In this document: positions 1 through 7,297 of the stretch, piece by piece
How positions within the stretch are numbered: position 1 is the stretch's first letter
Layout: every line of letters begins with the position of its first letter
NCBI RefSeq assembly: GCF_014836635.1
Contig: NZ_JACSQL010000001.1
Coordinates: forward strand, 496,001 to 560,000
Length of the DNA: 64,000 bases
Reading direction: 5' to 3'
From: Paenibacillus gallinarum
Lineage (GTDB): Bacteria; Bacillota; Bacilli; Paenibacillales; Paenibacillaceae
The notes under the pieces: model-generated
The model's database searches: none
Seen by the model: only the letters and a program-made list of their open reading frames with translations
Told to the model about the DNA's origin: nothing
Program-made: the position numbers and the translations under genes

Positions 1-63
1 ATGATATTTCCGGGGGTTTCATAATATTGTAATATATGTAACAGATATGAGGTATAAATACAC

Positions 64-92
64 TTGATATCACGAACATTTATTGCTATCAT
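64..92 (+). promoter_or_regulatory. Candidate sigma-A promoter of serC
   Basis: TTGATA at 64-69 and TATCAT at 87-92 are separated by 17 bases, a near-consensus housekeeping promoter. It would give a leader of about 60 bases before the serC start at 160. Positions 1-63 hold no gene I can support. Confidence 0.45.
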
Positions 93-159
93 AGCCATTA
101 TCATACGTATCATTAGATGTCATATAAAGATAACAGGGAGAGAAGGGCGGTTATTTATA

Positions 160-1248
160 ATGAATAAAAGAGCGTTCAATTTCAATGCAGGGCCAGCAGC
201 ATTACCATTAGAGGTGCTCGAACGGGCACAGGCAGAACTTGTAGATTATAAGGGTACTGGCATGTCAATTATGGAAATGTCTCATCGCGGAGCAGTATAT
301 GAATCAGTACATAATGAGGCTCAGGAACGTTTGTTATCTCTTCTTGGCAATCCTAAAGGTTATAAAGTATTATTTCTGCAAGGTGGAGCGAGCACTCAGT
401 TCGCTATGATCCCTATGAATTTTCTTTCTACGGGCCTAACAGGTAGTTATGTTAATACAGGCAGCTGGGCTAAGAAAGCTATCTCAGAAGCGAAAATCAT
501 TGGTGAGACCCATATTGCTGCTTCTGGTGAAAACAGCAAGTTTATGAAGTTGCCAGATCTGTCAGGAATAGAAATTGCAGAGAACACGGCTTATCTGCAT
601 ATGACTTCTAATGAAACGATTGAGGGAACACAGTTCAAAGATTTCCCAGACACGAGTAATACACCGCTTATCGTAGATATGTCCAGTGATATTTTGAGCA
701 GACCTCTAGATATGAACAAGTTTGATATGATTTATGCTGGAGCACAGAAAAATTTGGGGCCGTCAGGGGTTACCGTAGTTATTGCAAAAGAAGAAATGCT
801 GACAGATTCTCCAAAAACAATTCCATCCATGCTTCGTTATGATACGTTCCTAGGAAACAATTCGCTATATAATACGCCTCCATCCTTTGGAGTGTATTTA
901 GTAAATGAAGTGCTGAAATGGATTGAAGAACAAGGCGGTCTCGCGCAAGTCGAGAAAGCGAATGAGAAGAAAGCAGGATCCATCTATCAAGTCATCGATG
1001 ATAGCCAAGGTTTTTACCGGGGTTGTGTAGATGCTGAGGATCGTTCTAGAATGAACGTAACTTTCCGTCTGGCTGATGAAGTACTGGAGAAGGAATTTAT
1101 TAAACAGTCGGAAAAAGAAGGTTTTATCGGAATTAAGGGACACCGGAGTGTAGGTGGACTCCGAGCTTCCATTTATAATGCGGTTCCCGATGAAAGCGTA
1201 AAGGCACTTACAGATTTTATGAAACAATTTCAGAAAATAAATGGTTAA
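160..1248 (+). CDS. serC: Phosphoserine aminotransferase SerC
   Basis: A cytosolic PLP enzyme that makes 3-phosphoserine from 3-phosphohydroxypyruvate and glutamate in serine synthesis; the family also acts in pyridoxal phosphate synthesis in some bacteria. The 362-residue protein begins with the family signature MNKRAFNFNAGPAALP, and the PLP lysine sits in YAGAQKNLGPSG (about K197). The frame is open back to 64, but the ATG at 160 is preceded by a purine-rich GGGAGAGAAGGG, and the upstream residues do not resemble the family. It is transcribed alone and ends at a strong hairpin. No serA or serB lies nearby. Confidence 0.97.
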   Translation: MNKRAFNFNAGPAALPLEVLERAQAELVDYKGTGMSIMEMSHRGAVYESVHNEAQERLLSLLGNPKGYKVLFLQGGASTQFAMIPMNFLSTGLTGSYVNTGSWAKKAISEAKIIGETHIAASGENSKFMKLPDLSGIEIAENTAYLHMTSNETIEGTQFKDFPDTSNTPLIVDMSSDILSRPLDMNKFDMIYAGAQKNLGPSGVTVVIAKEEMLTDSPKTIPSMLRYDTFLGNNSLYNTPPSFGVYLVNEVLKWIEEQGGLAQVEKANEKKAGSIYQVIDDSQGFYRGCVDAEDRSRMNVTFRLADEVLEKEFIKQSEKEGFIGIKGHRSVGGLRASIYNAVPDESVKALTDFMKQFQKING

Positions 1249-1278
1249 TACATGAATTATTAAAGAAATTTTCATTTA

Positions 1279-1311
1279 CCTCCCACAAAAGTTTGTGGGA
1301 GGCTTTCTTTT
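1279..1311 (+). terminator. Intrinsic terminator of serC
   Basis: CCTCCCACAAA (1279-1289) pairs with TTTGTGGGAGG (1292-1302) and is followed by CTTTCTTTT. Confidence 0.85.
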
Positions 1312-1362
1312 ATATTATAATTTAATTCTTATACAGTTCATACAAGAGGAGAAATGAGTCAG

Positions 1363-1827
1363 ATGGCATTACACATCGTATTAGTGGAACCCGAGATTCC
1401 GGCGAACACCGGCAATATAGCAAGAACTTGTGCTGCAACAGGAACCCATCTTCATCTTGTCCACCCGCTTGGTTTTAACACAGATGACCGTACGTTGAAA
1501 CGTGCAGGGCTGGACTACTGGCATGCCGTAAATATTGAATATCATAATTCTTTTGAAGAAGTACAGCAGAAATATGCCGGCAGTCGGTTTTTTTATGCAA
1601 CTACAAAAGCAAAGAATAGGTATTCCGACTTCCAATTTCAGGATGGAGACTTCCTAGTTTTTGGAAAAGAGACAAAAGGGCTTCCTCCGGAATTGATCGC
1701 CGAGAATCAGGAAACCTGTATGCGTATGCCAATGTCAGATGCAGTCAGATCTCTAAATTTGTCCAATTCTGCGGCAATAATCGTATATGAGGCGCTAAAA
1801 CAACTGGATTTCCCTGGAATTGAATAA
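1363..1827 (+). CDS. trmL: tRNA (cytidine/uridine(34)-2'-O)-methyltransferase TrmL (CspR/YibK type)
   Basis: A SPOUT-class methyltransferase that 2'-O-methylates the wobble nucleotide of tRNA-Leu isoacceptors. The 154-residue protein has the usual compact length. It carries EPEIPANTGNIARTCAATG at the N terminus and the SAM-binding knot near the C terminus (FGKETKGLP, then MRMPMSDAVRSLNLSNSAAI). An ATG at 1354 lies only 2 bases after GAGGAG. I prefer the ATG at 1363 because MALHIVLVEPEIP matches the family N terminus as I recall it. It lies between serC and the abrB-like gene with no sign of an operon. Confidence 0.93.
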   Translation: MALHIVLVEPEIPANTGNIARTCAATGTHLHLVHPLGFNTDDRTLKRAGLDYWHAVNIEYHNSFEEVQQKYAGSRFFYATTKAKNRYSDFQFQDGDFLVFGKETKGLPPELIAENQETCMRMPMSDAVRSLNLSNSAAIIVYEALKQLDFPGIE

Positions 1828-1904
1828 TTTAGTTCATTCTGGTAACCAGCTTTCCTAATTATGGTAGCTAAAATAAAGTTAATAATTTTATTAATTATTG
1901 CAGG

Positions 1905-1933
1905 ATTCGACAAAAACGTAGCGAATGTATAAA
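1905..1933 (+). promoter_or_regulatory. Promoter of the AbrB-like gene overlapped by a Spo0A-box-like site
   Basis: TTCGAC (1906-1911) and TATAAA (1928-1933) with a 16-base spacer form a plausible promoter. Bases 1905-1916 read as TTTTTGTCGAAT on the minus strand, containing the 0A-box core TGTCGAA. Spo0A~P represses abrB in B. subtilis, so repression here is a reasonable inference. A perfect palindrome GTACAATTGTAC follows at 1939-1950, near the predicted transcription start. Confidence 0.5.
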
Positions 1934-1984
1934 CTATAGTACAATTGTACCTAGAAATATTTTGAACAGGAGTGTGTACTGTTA

Positions 1985-2239
1985 ATGAAACCTGCTGGAG
2001 TAGTACGCAAGGTAGACCAACTTGGAAGAATTGTGCTTCCTAAATCTTTACGTAAGAGATATCAAATGAATGAAGGAGATCCTGTGGAGATCCTCGTACA
2101 AGGTGATCACATCATCCTTGAGCGCTATCGTCCAAAATGTATTTTCTGTGGATCGATGGAAGAAGTAAGTGATTTTAAAGATCGTTATATTTGTGCTTCT
2201 TGCCTCACAGAAATGACGGGGCTTCAAGAGAACGCCTAA
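1985..2239 (+). CDS. AbrB-family transition-state regulator (AbrB/Abh-like)
   Basis: A small DNA-binding protein of 84 residues. The N-terminal swapped-hairpin domain has the AbrB signature VVRKVDQLGRIVLPKSLR (residues 6-23), then GDPVEILVQGDHIILERY. The C-terminal part has a CxxC-x(n)-CxxC arrangement (CIFCGSMEE and CASCLTEM). AbrB proteins bind AT-rich promoters as tetramers and repress post-exponential genes during growth. A Shine-Dalgarno AGGAGTG lies just upstream. Whether it is the orthologue of abrB or of abh cannot be settled from one window. Confidence 0.92.
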   Translation: MKPAGVVRKVDQLGRIVLPKSLRKRYQMNEGDPVEILVQGDHIILERYRPKCIFCGSMEEVSDFKDRYICASCLTEMTGLQENA

Positions 2240-2267
2240 TCGTCTAATAGAGACGGATTGCAGGCGT
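2232..2267. repeat. Nested inverted repeat at the 3' end of the AbrB-like gene
   Basis: ACGCCT (2232-2237) pairs with AGGCGT (2262-2267), and inside it CGTCT pairs with AGACG around an AATAG loop. It spans the stop codon and lacks a T tract, so it is not a terminator by itself. It may stabilise the 3' end ahead of the terminator at about 2300. Confidence 0.35.
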
Positions 2268-2296
2268 GATAGATAACTTACGTCTAGTTCTAACAA

Positions 2297-2331
2297 AAAA
2301 AAGCTCACCTCATAGAGGCGAGCTTTTTTTG
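2297..2331. terminator. Bidirectional terminator between the AbrB-like gene and a small minus-strand ORF
   Basis: GCTC-A-CCTC pairs with GAGG-C-GAGC around ATA. A runs lie on the left and T runs on the right, so it can work for transcripts from either side. Confidence 0.85.
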
Positions 2332-2337
2332 TTGTTT

Positions 2338-2442
2338 CTAAAGACCTTTTGTCTTGTCATCATTATAGGAGGACGTCAAGATTCCTACTGTGTAAAGGAC
2401 AAGGACTATGGTGATGATCCAGAAAGTCAACGAGAATGACAT
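2338..2442 (-). CDS. 34-residue single-pass membrane protein
   Basis: A small ORF missed by length filters. The ATG (2442-2440) sits 8 bases after a perfect AGGAGG (CCTCCT at 2451-2456 on the plus strand). The product starts MSFSLTFWIITIVLVLYT, a hydrophobic stretch long enough for one membrane helix, and ends in a charged tail, NDDKTKGL. It stops directly beside the bidirectional terminator. I do not recognise the family, and short one-helix proteins are often subunits or regulators of larger membrane complexes. The ribosome site, start and terminator together make it likely real. Confidence 0.6.
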   Translation of the reverse strand: MSFSLTFWIITIVLVLYTVGILTSSYNDDKTKGL

Positions 2443-2543
2443 GTCATCCACCTCCTGTTAATCTCGTAGCCCTTATTATACCTATTTTTCTATAAAAAAG
2501 GAATCTTTTCCCTGTTAAAGCATTCACTAATCATTAAATCGAT

Positions 2544-3614
2544 TTATTCATAAAACAAAAAATGAGTAGGTACTTTTCTAAGATTCCCGTCGGACGGATC
2601 ATTTACAACCTTTCCATTCAGAACAAGAGAGGTTGAGCCGCCTCCATCAAGGTTATAGGCATCTTGAACTCCAAGGGTATACATTTTATGCTGGAGTTCT
2701 TCTAAGGTGGCACCAGAGCTTCCTTTTTCGTTATAACCGTCGATGACGAGAATAAGCAGTTGATCGTCTTTATAATTGCCAATGACGGTACGAGGAGCAC
2801 GGCGCGGTGTATTTTTCCATTTGGAAGGGATAACCGTCTTATTACCATTTTTCATCAGCATAGGGACGAATGTAGCACCAAATACAGGCTCTTGCTGATC
2901 TAAGGCATACTTGCTGAAGTATTTCCCGCCAATGAGTTTACCCTCTTTATTCAATCCCACAAAAGCGAGATCTTTTATACTCGGATGAAACCCTGATACG
3001 TATTTCCCATCTTGTACCGTTGTGCTGAGCGGATATCTTTTTCCGCCGCTTTCTGCATATCCACCCGCATTGATTCCCGCCACAGCGCCACCGCGAAGAA
3101 CAGCTTGTAGGGTAGTTTGAGAAGATCCGAGTGTATCGTCAAGAGCCATTTGCATGGCGGAAGGATCTTTGAGCTTTATTTTCATCGCAAATCCATGATA
3201 AGTACCGGGATTCACTTTAAAAAGTTCAATGCGGATACGGTCACTATCGACGACTTCGTATGGCACACCCAGTTTTGCTTGAATCCGCCGATTGTAGACC
3301 GCTTCAGGTTTTTTGGCTTGAGCTGCCGTCATATTCGCAATACTTTGCATCGTTTTGCTTGTACTGTTATAAAGTTCGGTTGTTCTTTGAATGGACGAGG
3401 ATGTACTTTCGGCGAGCGATTTTGCAGTATCCAGGTCACTTTTAATTCCTTCGGTTGTAGACCGAATATCACTTGAGGGAACATATTGTTCCACCGGCTC
3501 TGTAAATTCAATAACAAGAGGCTGCTGAAGTAACAAAAGACAGAGAATGACTCCGACAAACGGTGCGGTCGAAAGCATCAGGAAACGATTCAATCTTCTA
3601 ACAGAAGTGATCAT
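2544..3614 (-). CDS. Membrane-anchored phosphodiester glycosidase family protein (NAGPA domain)
   Basis: 356 residues. There is one N-terminal membrane segment (about 12-31), then a predicted coiled stretch rich in Ser/Thr/Glu (about 48-105), then an extracellular NAGPA/DUF2233 domain from about 115 to the end. Family marks are VAGINAGGY, RTVIGNYKDDQLLILVIDGYN, and the C-terminal GVQDAYNLDGGGSTSLVLNG. The domain is named after the phosphodiester glycosidase that uncovers mannose-6-phosphate; bacterial members are thought to act on cell-surface glycans. Its ATG overlaps the stop of the upstream gene (ATGA), so the two are translationally coupled. Confidence 0.85.
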   Translation of the reverse strand: MITSVRRLNRFLMLSTAPFVGVILCLLLLQQPLVIEFTEPVEQYVPSSDIRSTTEGIKSDLDTAKSLAESTSSSIQRTTELYNSTSKTMQSIANMTAAQAKKPEAVYNRRIQAKLGVPYEVVDSDRIRIELFKVNPGTYHGFAMKIKLKDPSAMQMALDDTLGSSQTTLQAVLRGGAVAGINAGGYAESGGKRYPLSTTVQDGKYVSGFHPSIKDLAFVGLNKEGKLIGGKYFSKYALDQQEPVFGATFVPMLMKNGNKTVIPSKWKNTPRRAPRTVIGNYKDDQLLILVIDGYNEKGSSGATLEELQHKMYTLGVQDAYNLDGGGSTSLVLNGKVVNDPSDGNLRKVPTHFLFYE

Positions 3615-4021
3615 TTAAGTAAATCCATTTTCTTCTGGAGCGTGTCCAGCTGTTTTTTGACTTCTCTAAGCTCCGTGTACAACTGATTACTATTATCGGA
3701 TGTATTACCCGCATTGTCTTTTGTAAAAGTCAGCAGTTCATTAAAAGTATTAACTTGTTCCTGGATCGCAGCGATTTCGGCAGCAACATCTTCAATTTGG
3801 AGCTGATATTCCTGTTTGACAGCGGTGAGCTGTTCATTCGTATAGGTTTTCATTTCTACTACCATTTGTTGTTTCAGATAATTGCTATACGAATAGGCTG
3901 CAAAAACACCAATAGCAATAATAATGATCCATAGGATCAGGAACATGCGAACAGAGCGTTTGTTCTTACTTACAGTTTGCCTAGTAGGATGGCCTGGTGA
4001 CTGCTCTGTAGATCCATTCAA
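3611..4021 (-). CDS. Membrane-anchored coiled-coil protein, coupled to the NAGPA-domain gene
   Basis: 136 residues of unknown family. A basic N terminus (about 1-24) precedes one transmembrane helix (FLILWIIIIAIGVFAAYSY), then an extended heptad-like coiled coil to the C terminus (KQEYQLQIEDVAAEIAAIQE, then ELREVKKQLDTLQKK). The start is TTG at 4021, 9 bases after GAGGAG. The stop overlaps the start of the NAGPA-domain gene by 4 bases. Both proteins pair a membrane anchor with coiled-coil segments, so they may form one complex; that is inference. Confidence 0.75.
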   Translation of the reverse strand: MNGSTEQSPGHPTRQTVSKNKRSVRMFLILWIIIIAIGVFAAYSYSNYLKQQMVVEMKTYTNEQLTAVKQEYQLQIEDVAAEIAAIQEQVNTFNELLTFTKDNAGNTSDNSNQLYTELREVKKQLDTLQKKMDLLK

Positions 4022-4137
4022 TTTTCACCACTCCTCGCATTAATCGACTATATTCTATGATTTTCCAGACCCCATTCTATCACGGCCCTATCATTTCCGC
4101 AAAAAACGCCTTCTGGGCACCAATAAAGAAAAAGAGA

Positions 4138-4167
4138 TTGCATCGGAAGGAAGTCCTAGGATACAAT
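4138..4167 (+). promoter_or_regulatory. Candidate sigma-A promoter of the ComA-like regulator
   Basis: TTGCAT (4138-4143) and TACAAT (4162-4167) with an 18-base spacer, leaving a leader of about 190 bases before the start at 4365. The 4022-4364 gap contains no ORF I can support. Confidence 0.45.
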
Positions 4168-4206
4168 TTCATATATAGACCAAATTAAGGACTTAAGAGG
4201 GATGCA

Positions 4207-4218
4207 TTTTTCGACAAT
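4207..4218 (+). promoter_or_regulatory. Spo0A-box-like site upstream of the ComA-like regulator
   Basis: The minus strand reads ATTGTCGAAAAA, a full match to the 0A core TGTCGAA in an AT-rich setting. It lies about 35-45 bases downstream of the predicted transcription start, a placement usually linked to repression by Spo0A~P. Confidence 0.45.
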
Positions 4219-4364
4219 ATATGATCTGTTTATCCATTTATGTATCAGGCTTCCTCTAAACAACGATTGCCGCACTTATGGCGCATAATTCATAAACGGG
4301 CTATAACATCGATCTAACGATCTTTTTAAACAATATATCAACTAATTTACTAGGGGGAGTTTTT

Positions 4365-5018
4365 ATGAGAAGGGAATGGCAGGTGGTCTTAATTGATATT
4401 CATCCAACGAGCATGCTAGGTACAAAGCTAATTTTGGAAGAACATCAAGATTTGTCCGTCAAGGCAATGGTTTCAACAGGAAGAGAGGGACTTGAAGAGG
4501 TAGATAGAATACATCCGGATCTAGTGCTAATGGATTATAAATTACCTGATGGAGAAGCTGATCATTTCATTGAACAGATGAAGCAGTTATCAGCAGACAC
4601 GCACATCATTGTAATGACAGATGAAGATGATTTGAAACTATTCAGAAAATATATCGGAATCGGCGCGAGCGGAGTCATATCCAAGCAATCATCGCCACTG
4701 AAACTGATTCATCTTATTACGGGTTTACGTGAAGGACTCGCTTCTATTCCTCTAGCATGGCTGCAGAATGAAGATTGGGGTCAGCTAGGAGAGCCTGATC
4801 TTGATGTGGATATCCAGCTCACCGATATGGAGAAGTTTATTATGGAGAGGATTGTCCAAGGGATAACGTACGATAAGATCGCCAAAGAGATTAATGTAAG
4901 TCGCAGATCGGTTGATAATTATTTGCGAAAAATATATACGAAACTAGATGTTTCGAGCAGAGCACAAGCTATTGAACAGTTTACGTTATACACGAAATCA
5001 AAAAAACAACATGTATAA
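4365..5018 (+). CDS. NarL/ComA-type response regulator, orphan
   Basis: 217 residues. The receiver domain (about 5-120) has the phosphoacceptor D57 in LVLMDYKLPDG, T85 in VMTDED and K107 in GVISKQS. The LuxR-type helix-turn-helix is at about 150-210 (LTDMEKFIMERIVQGITYDK, then SRRSVDNYLRKIYTKLDVSS). HPTSMLGTKLILEEHQDLSV resembles the same stretch of B. subtilis ComA as I remember it. No histidine kinase or pheromone gene is adjacent, so the partner must be elsewhere. The ATG follows TAGGGGGAG. The link to competence or surfactin-type control is only by similarity. Confidence 0.85.
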   Translation: MRREWQVVLIDIHPTSMLGTKLILEEHQDLSVKAMVSTGREGLEEVDRIHPDLVLMDYKLPDGEADHFIEQMKQLSADTHIIVMTDEDDLKLFRKYIGIGASGVISKQSSPLKLIHLITGLREGLASIPLAWLQNEDWGQLGEPDLDVDIQLTDMEKFIMERIVQGITYDKIAKEINVSRRSVDNYLRKIYTKLDVSSRAQAIEQFTLYTKSKKQHV

Positions 5019-5130
5019 TTGAACGGTAGAGAAGGCATATTGCTTCGTGGCAGCGAATAGCTTTTATACGTCTGGGTTCTTGTTATAGTTAAACAAGGTC
5101 ATGTTCGAATAAAAAATAGGGAGGACTGAC

Positions 5131-6357
5131 ATGGAATTTTCATTTGCTTCCCGTGCCTCAAAGTTATTGTCTTCTCATCTACATAAGGTGAATAAAGAAG
5201 AAAGACAGAATTCTTTTATATCTCTTGCAGAGGAATTGCCGGCAGAGGAGTTTTTTCCGATTAAGCGACTAGGAGAAGCGGCTCGTATGGTATTGTCTTC
5301 GGATCCTTCCGTTTTGCAATATGGAGAGCCGCAGGGCTATGGTCCTCTTCGCAGCTGGATCAGCGAGGACTGGAAGCGGAGAAGAGGGATGCTTACGTCA
5401 GCAGACCGGATTTTACTGACGGCAGGAAGCCAGCAGGCTATAGATCTTATTACAAGGTTGCTTGTGGATATAGGCGATTCTGTCGTGGTAGAAAATCCGA
5501 CTTCTCCAGGATGCCTTCAGGTGCTGGAGATGCAAGGTGCTAATATTATAGCTGTAGAGAATGATCTGGAAGGTTTGTTGCCAGATCGGCTAGAAGAGCA
5601 GTTTCAAAGTGTGAAACCGAAACTGCTTTTTGCTGCACCTAGTTTCTCAAACCCAACCGGAATACTATGGAGTTTGGAACGGCGTAAAGCTGTGCTGGAA
5701 TTATGCCGTAAGTATGGAGTTCTTATTATCGAAGATGATTCCTACGGCGAACTGCATTTTGGATCAGAGGAGGCAGCTTCCCGGTTTTCAGTCTCTTATC
5801 CAACTTTGTACGCGCTCGACGCCATGGATGGCGGGAATCAAGTGCTTTATATAGGTTCGTTTAGCAAGACTATTGCACCTGCGATGCGAACAGGGTGGGC
5901 TGTTGGCGACCAGAGGTTAATTAGAGGAATGTCTACTTTAAAACAAATGGCAGATTGGCAATCGAGTTCAATGAATCAACAAATATTGTATTTCTTATTA
6001 CATGAATCTTCTTTCCGGTGGAAAGAACATTTGGCGCTCTTGAACAGAGAGTATGAGGTTAGACTCAAGCTGGTCCTCGAATTATTAAAGAGACCGGGGT
6101 TTAAGGAAGTGAAGTATCATCCGCCATCGGGAGGTATGTATTTGTGGATTCAGCTTCCACAAGGGCTGCATAGTGAAGCTTTACTAAGGGCATCCATGCG
6201 ACTTGGCGTCGCTTTCTTGCCAGGAAGCAGATGCTCGCCTGGGAGACAGGCGGATGAGTATATCCGAATCAACTTCAGCAGGCCGGGTAGAGAAGAGTTG
6301 CTGTTAGGGATGAATTTAATCAGTGAAGCGATACAGGAGTTTACCGCTAGGAGATAA
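5131..6357 (+). CDS. PLP-dependent class I/II aminotransferase (LysN/MocR-aminotransferase type)
   Basis: 408 residues of fold-type I aminotransferase. Visible marks are LQYGEPQGYGPLR (residues 62-74), LLTAGSQQAIDL (about 95-106), SFSNPTGILW, the PLP-pyridine Asp in LIIEDDSYGEL (about 198-208), and the Schiff-base lysine K246 in IGSFSKTIAPAMRTGW. The arginine that binds the substrate carboxylate is in RINFSRPG. This sequence type is shared by 2-aminoadipate and aromatic aminotransferases and by the C-terminal half of MocR regulators. There is no N-terminal winged helix here, so it is an enzyme rather than a regulator. Substrate unknown. GGGAGGACTGAC precedes the ATG. Confidence 0.87.
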   Translation: MEFSFASRASKLLSSHLHKVNKEERQNSFISLAEELPAEEFFPIKRLGEAARMVLSSDPSVLQYGEPQGYGPLRSWISEDWKRRRGMLTSADRILLTAGSQQAIDLITRLLVDIGDSVVVENPTSPGCLQVLEMQGANIIAVENDLEGLLPDRLEEQFQSVKPKLLFAAPSFSNPTGILWSLERRKAVLELCRKYGVLIIEDDSYGELHFGSEEAASRFSVSYPTLYALDAMDGGNQVLYIGSFSKTIAPAMRTGWAVGDQRLIRGMSTLKQMADWQSSSMNQQILYFLLHESSFRWKEHLALLNREYEVRLKLVLELLKRPGFKEVKYHPPSGGMYLWIQLPQGLHSEALLRASMRLGVAFLPGSRCSPGRQADEYIRINFSRPGREELLLGMNLISEAIQEFTARR

Positions 6358-6358
6358 G

Positions 6359-6389
6359 GACACCCTATTGGAAGGGGTGTTCTTTTTTT
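6359..6389 (+). terminator. Terminator after the aminotransferase gene
   Basis: ACACCC (6360-6365) pairs with GGGTGT (6375-6380), followed by TCTTTTTTT. Confidence 0.8.
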
Positions 6390-6419
6390 AGGTATATCAT
6401 TCCAAAACGAAATAAGTGG

Positions 6420-6448
6420 TTGCACTCACTAACATTTTTATATAGAAT
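6420..6448 (+). promoter_or_regulatory. Candidate sigma-A promoter of azoR
   Basis: TTGCAC (6420-6425) and TAGAAT (6443-6448), 17-base spacer. The leader would be about 130 bases. An AACT-N5-AGTT repeat (6469-6481) lies between the promoter and the gene and may be an operator. Confidence 0.5.
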
Positions 6449-6586
6449 ATGTATTAGTCAGTTGCATTAACTTTTTTAGTTGTTGTGACTTTAAGGCTGT
6501 AGCAAATATTCTAAACTTATTTATGTCGACCATTATATTTTAATTTGTTACAGTAACTATTCTTATCATATGGGGGAACAAACAAT

Positions 6587-7213
6587 ATGTCTAAAGTTCT
6601 ATTTATCAAAGCAAACGACCGCCCAGCGGATCAAGCAGTAAGTGTTCAAATGTACGATGCATTCTACAATGCATATAAAGAAGCAAACCCAACAGACGAA
6701 ATCGTGGAGCTAGATCTGTATGCTGCTAACCTGCCAGCTTACGGTAACGATGCTGCAACAGGAACATTCAAAGTAGCGAAAGGTATTGAAACAACTCCTG
6801 CAGAGCAAGAAGCTGCAGACCTGGCTGCTTTCTACCAAAAACAATTCTTTGAAGCAGATAAAGTGGTTGTTGCATTCCCGCTTTGGAACTTCACTGTACC
6901 TGCACCGCTTGTAAACTACATATCTTACCTGAGCCAAGCTGGCGTAACATTTAAATACACAGCTGAAGGTCCAGTAGGTCTTGCAGGTGACAAAAAAGTG
7001 GCGCTTCTGAACGCACGTGGTGGCGTTTATTCTGAAGGTCCTGCAGCAGCAAGTGAACTTGCTGTGAAATATGTATCTTCCGCTTTCGGATTCTGGGGTA
7101 TTCAAAATCCTGAAGTTTACATTATTGAAGGACATAATGCGTTCCCTGATCGTGCTGCACAAATCGTTCAAGACGGTTTGAAAAATGTTGCGGAAGCAGC
7201 TGCACGTTTCTAA
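6587..7213 (+). CDS. azoR: FMN-dependent NADH-azoreductase AzoR
   Basis: A flavodoxin-fold quinone/azo-compound reductase using FMN and NADH, 208 residues (normal length). The N-terminal SKVLFIKANDRP and FPLWNFTVPAPLVNYISYL mark the FMN-binding face; LLNARGGVYSEGP is the second FMN loop. Codon choice looks more biased than in neighbouring genes, suggesting high expression. Related enzymes in Bacilli respond to quinone or thiol stress. The gene stands alone between a promoter at 6420 and a bidirectional terminator. Confidence 0.92.
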   Translation: MSKVLFIKANDRPADQAVSVQMYDAFYNAYKEANPTDEIVELDLYAANLPAYGNDAATGTFKVAKGIETTPAEQEAADLAAFYQKQFFEADKVVVAFPLWNFTVPAPLVNYISYLSQAGVTFKYTAEGPVGLAGDKKVALLNARGGVYSEGPAAASELAVKYVSSAFGFWGIQNPEVYIIEGHNAFPDRAAQIVQDGLKNVAEAAARF

Positions 7214-7230
7214 TAAGTAATGATGAGTAA

Positions 7231-7280
7231 AAAAGGCTGGATTTCTACCTCAAATGAGGAAGAAATTCAGCCTTTTCTTT
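7231..7280. terminator. Bidirectional terminator between azoR and the DUF2161 gene
   Basis: AAAAGGCTG...CAGCCTTTT outer stem with ATTTCT/AGAAAT and CCTC/GAGG inner stems. T-rich on the right and A-rich on the left. Confidence 0.85.
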
Positions 7281-7297
7281 TATAAGACAAGTCTATG

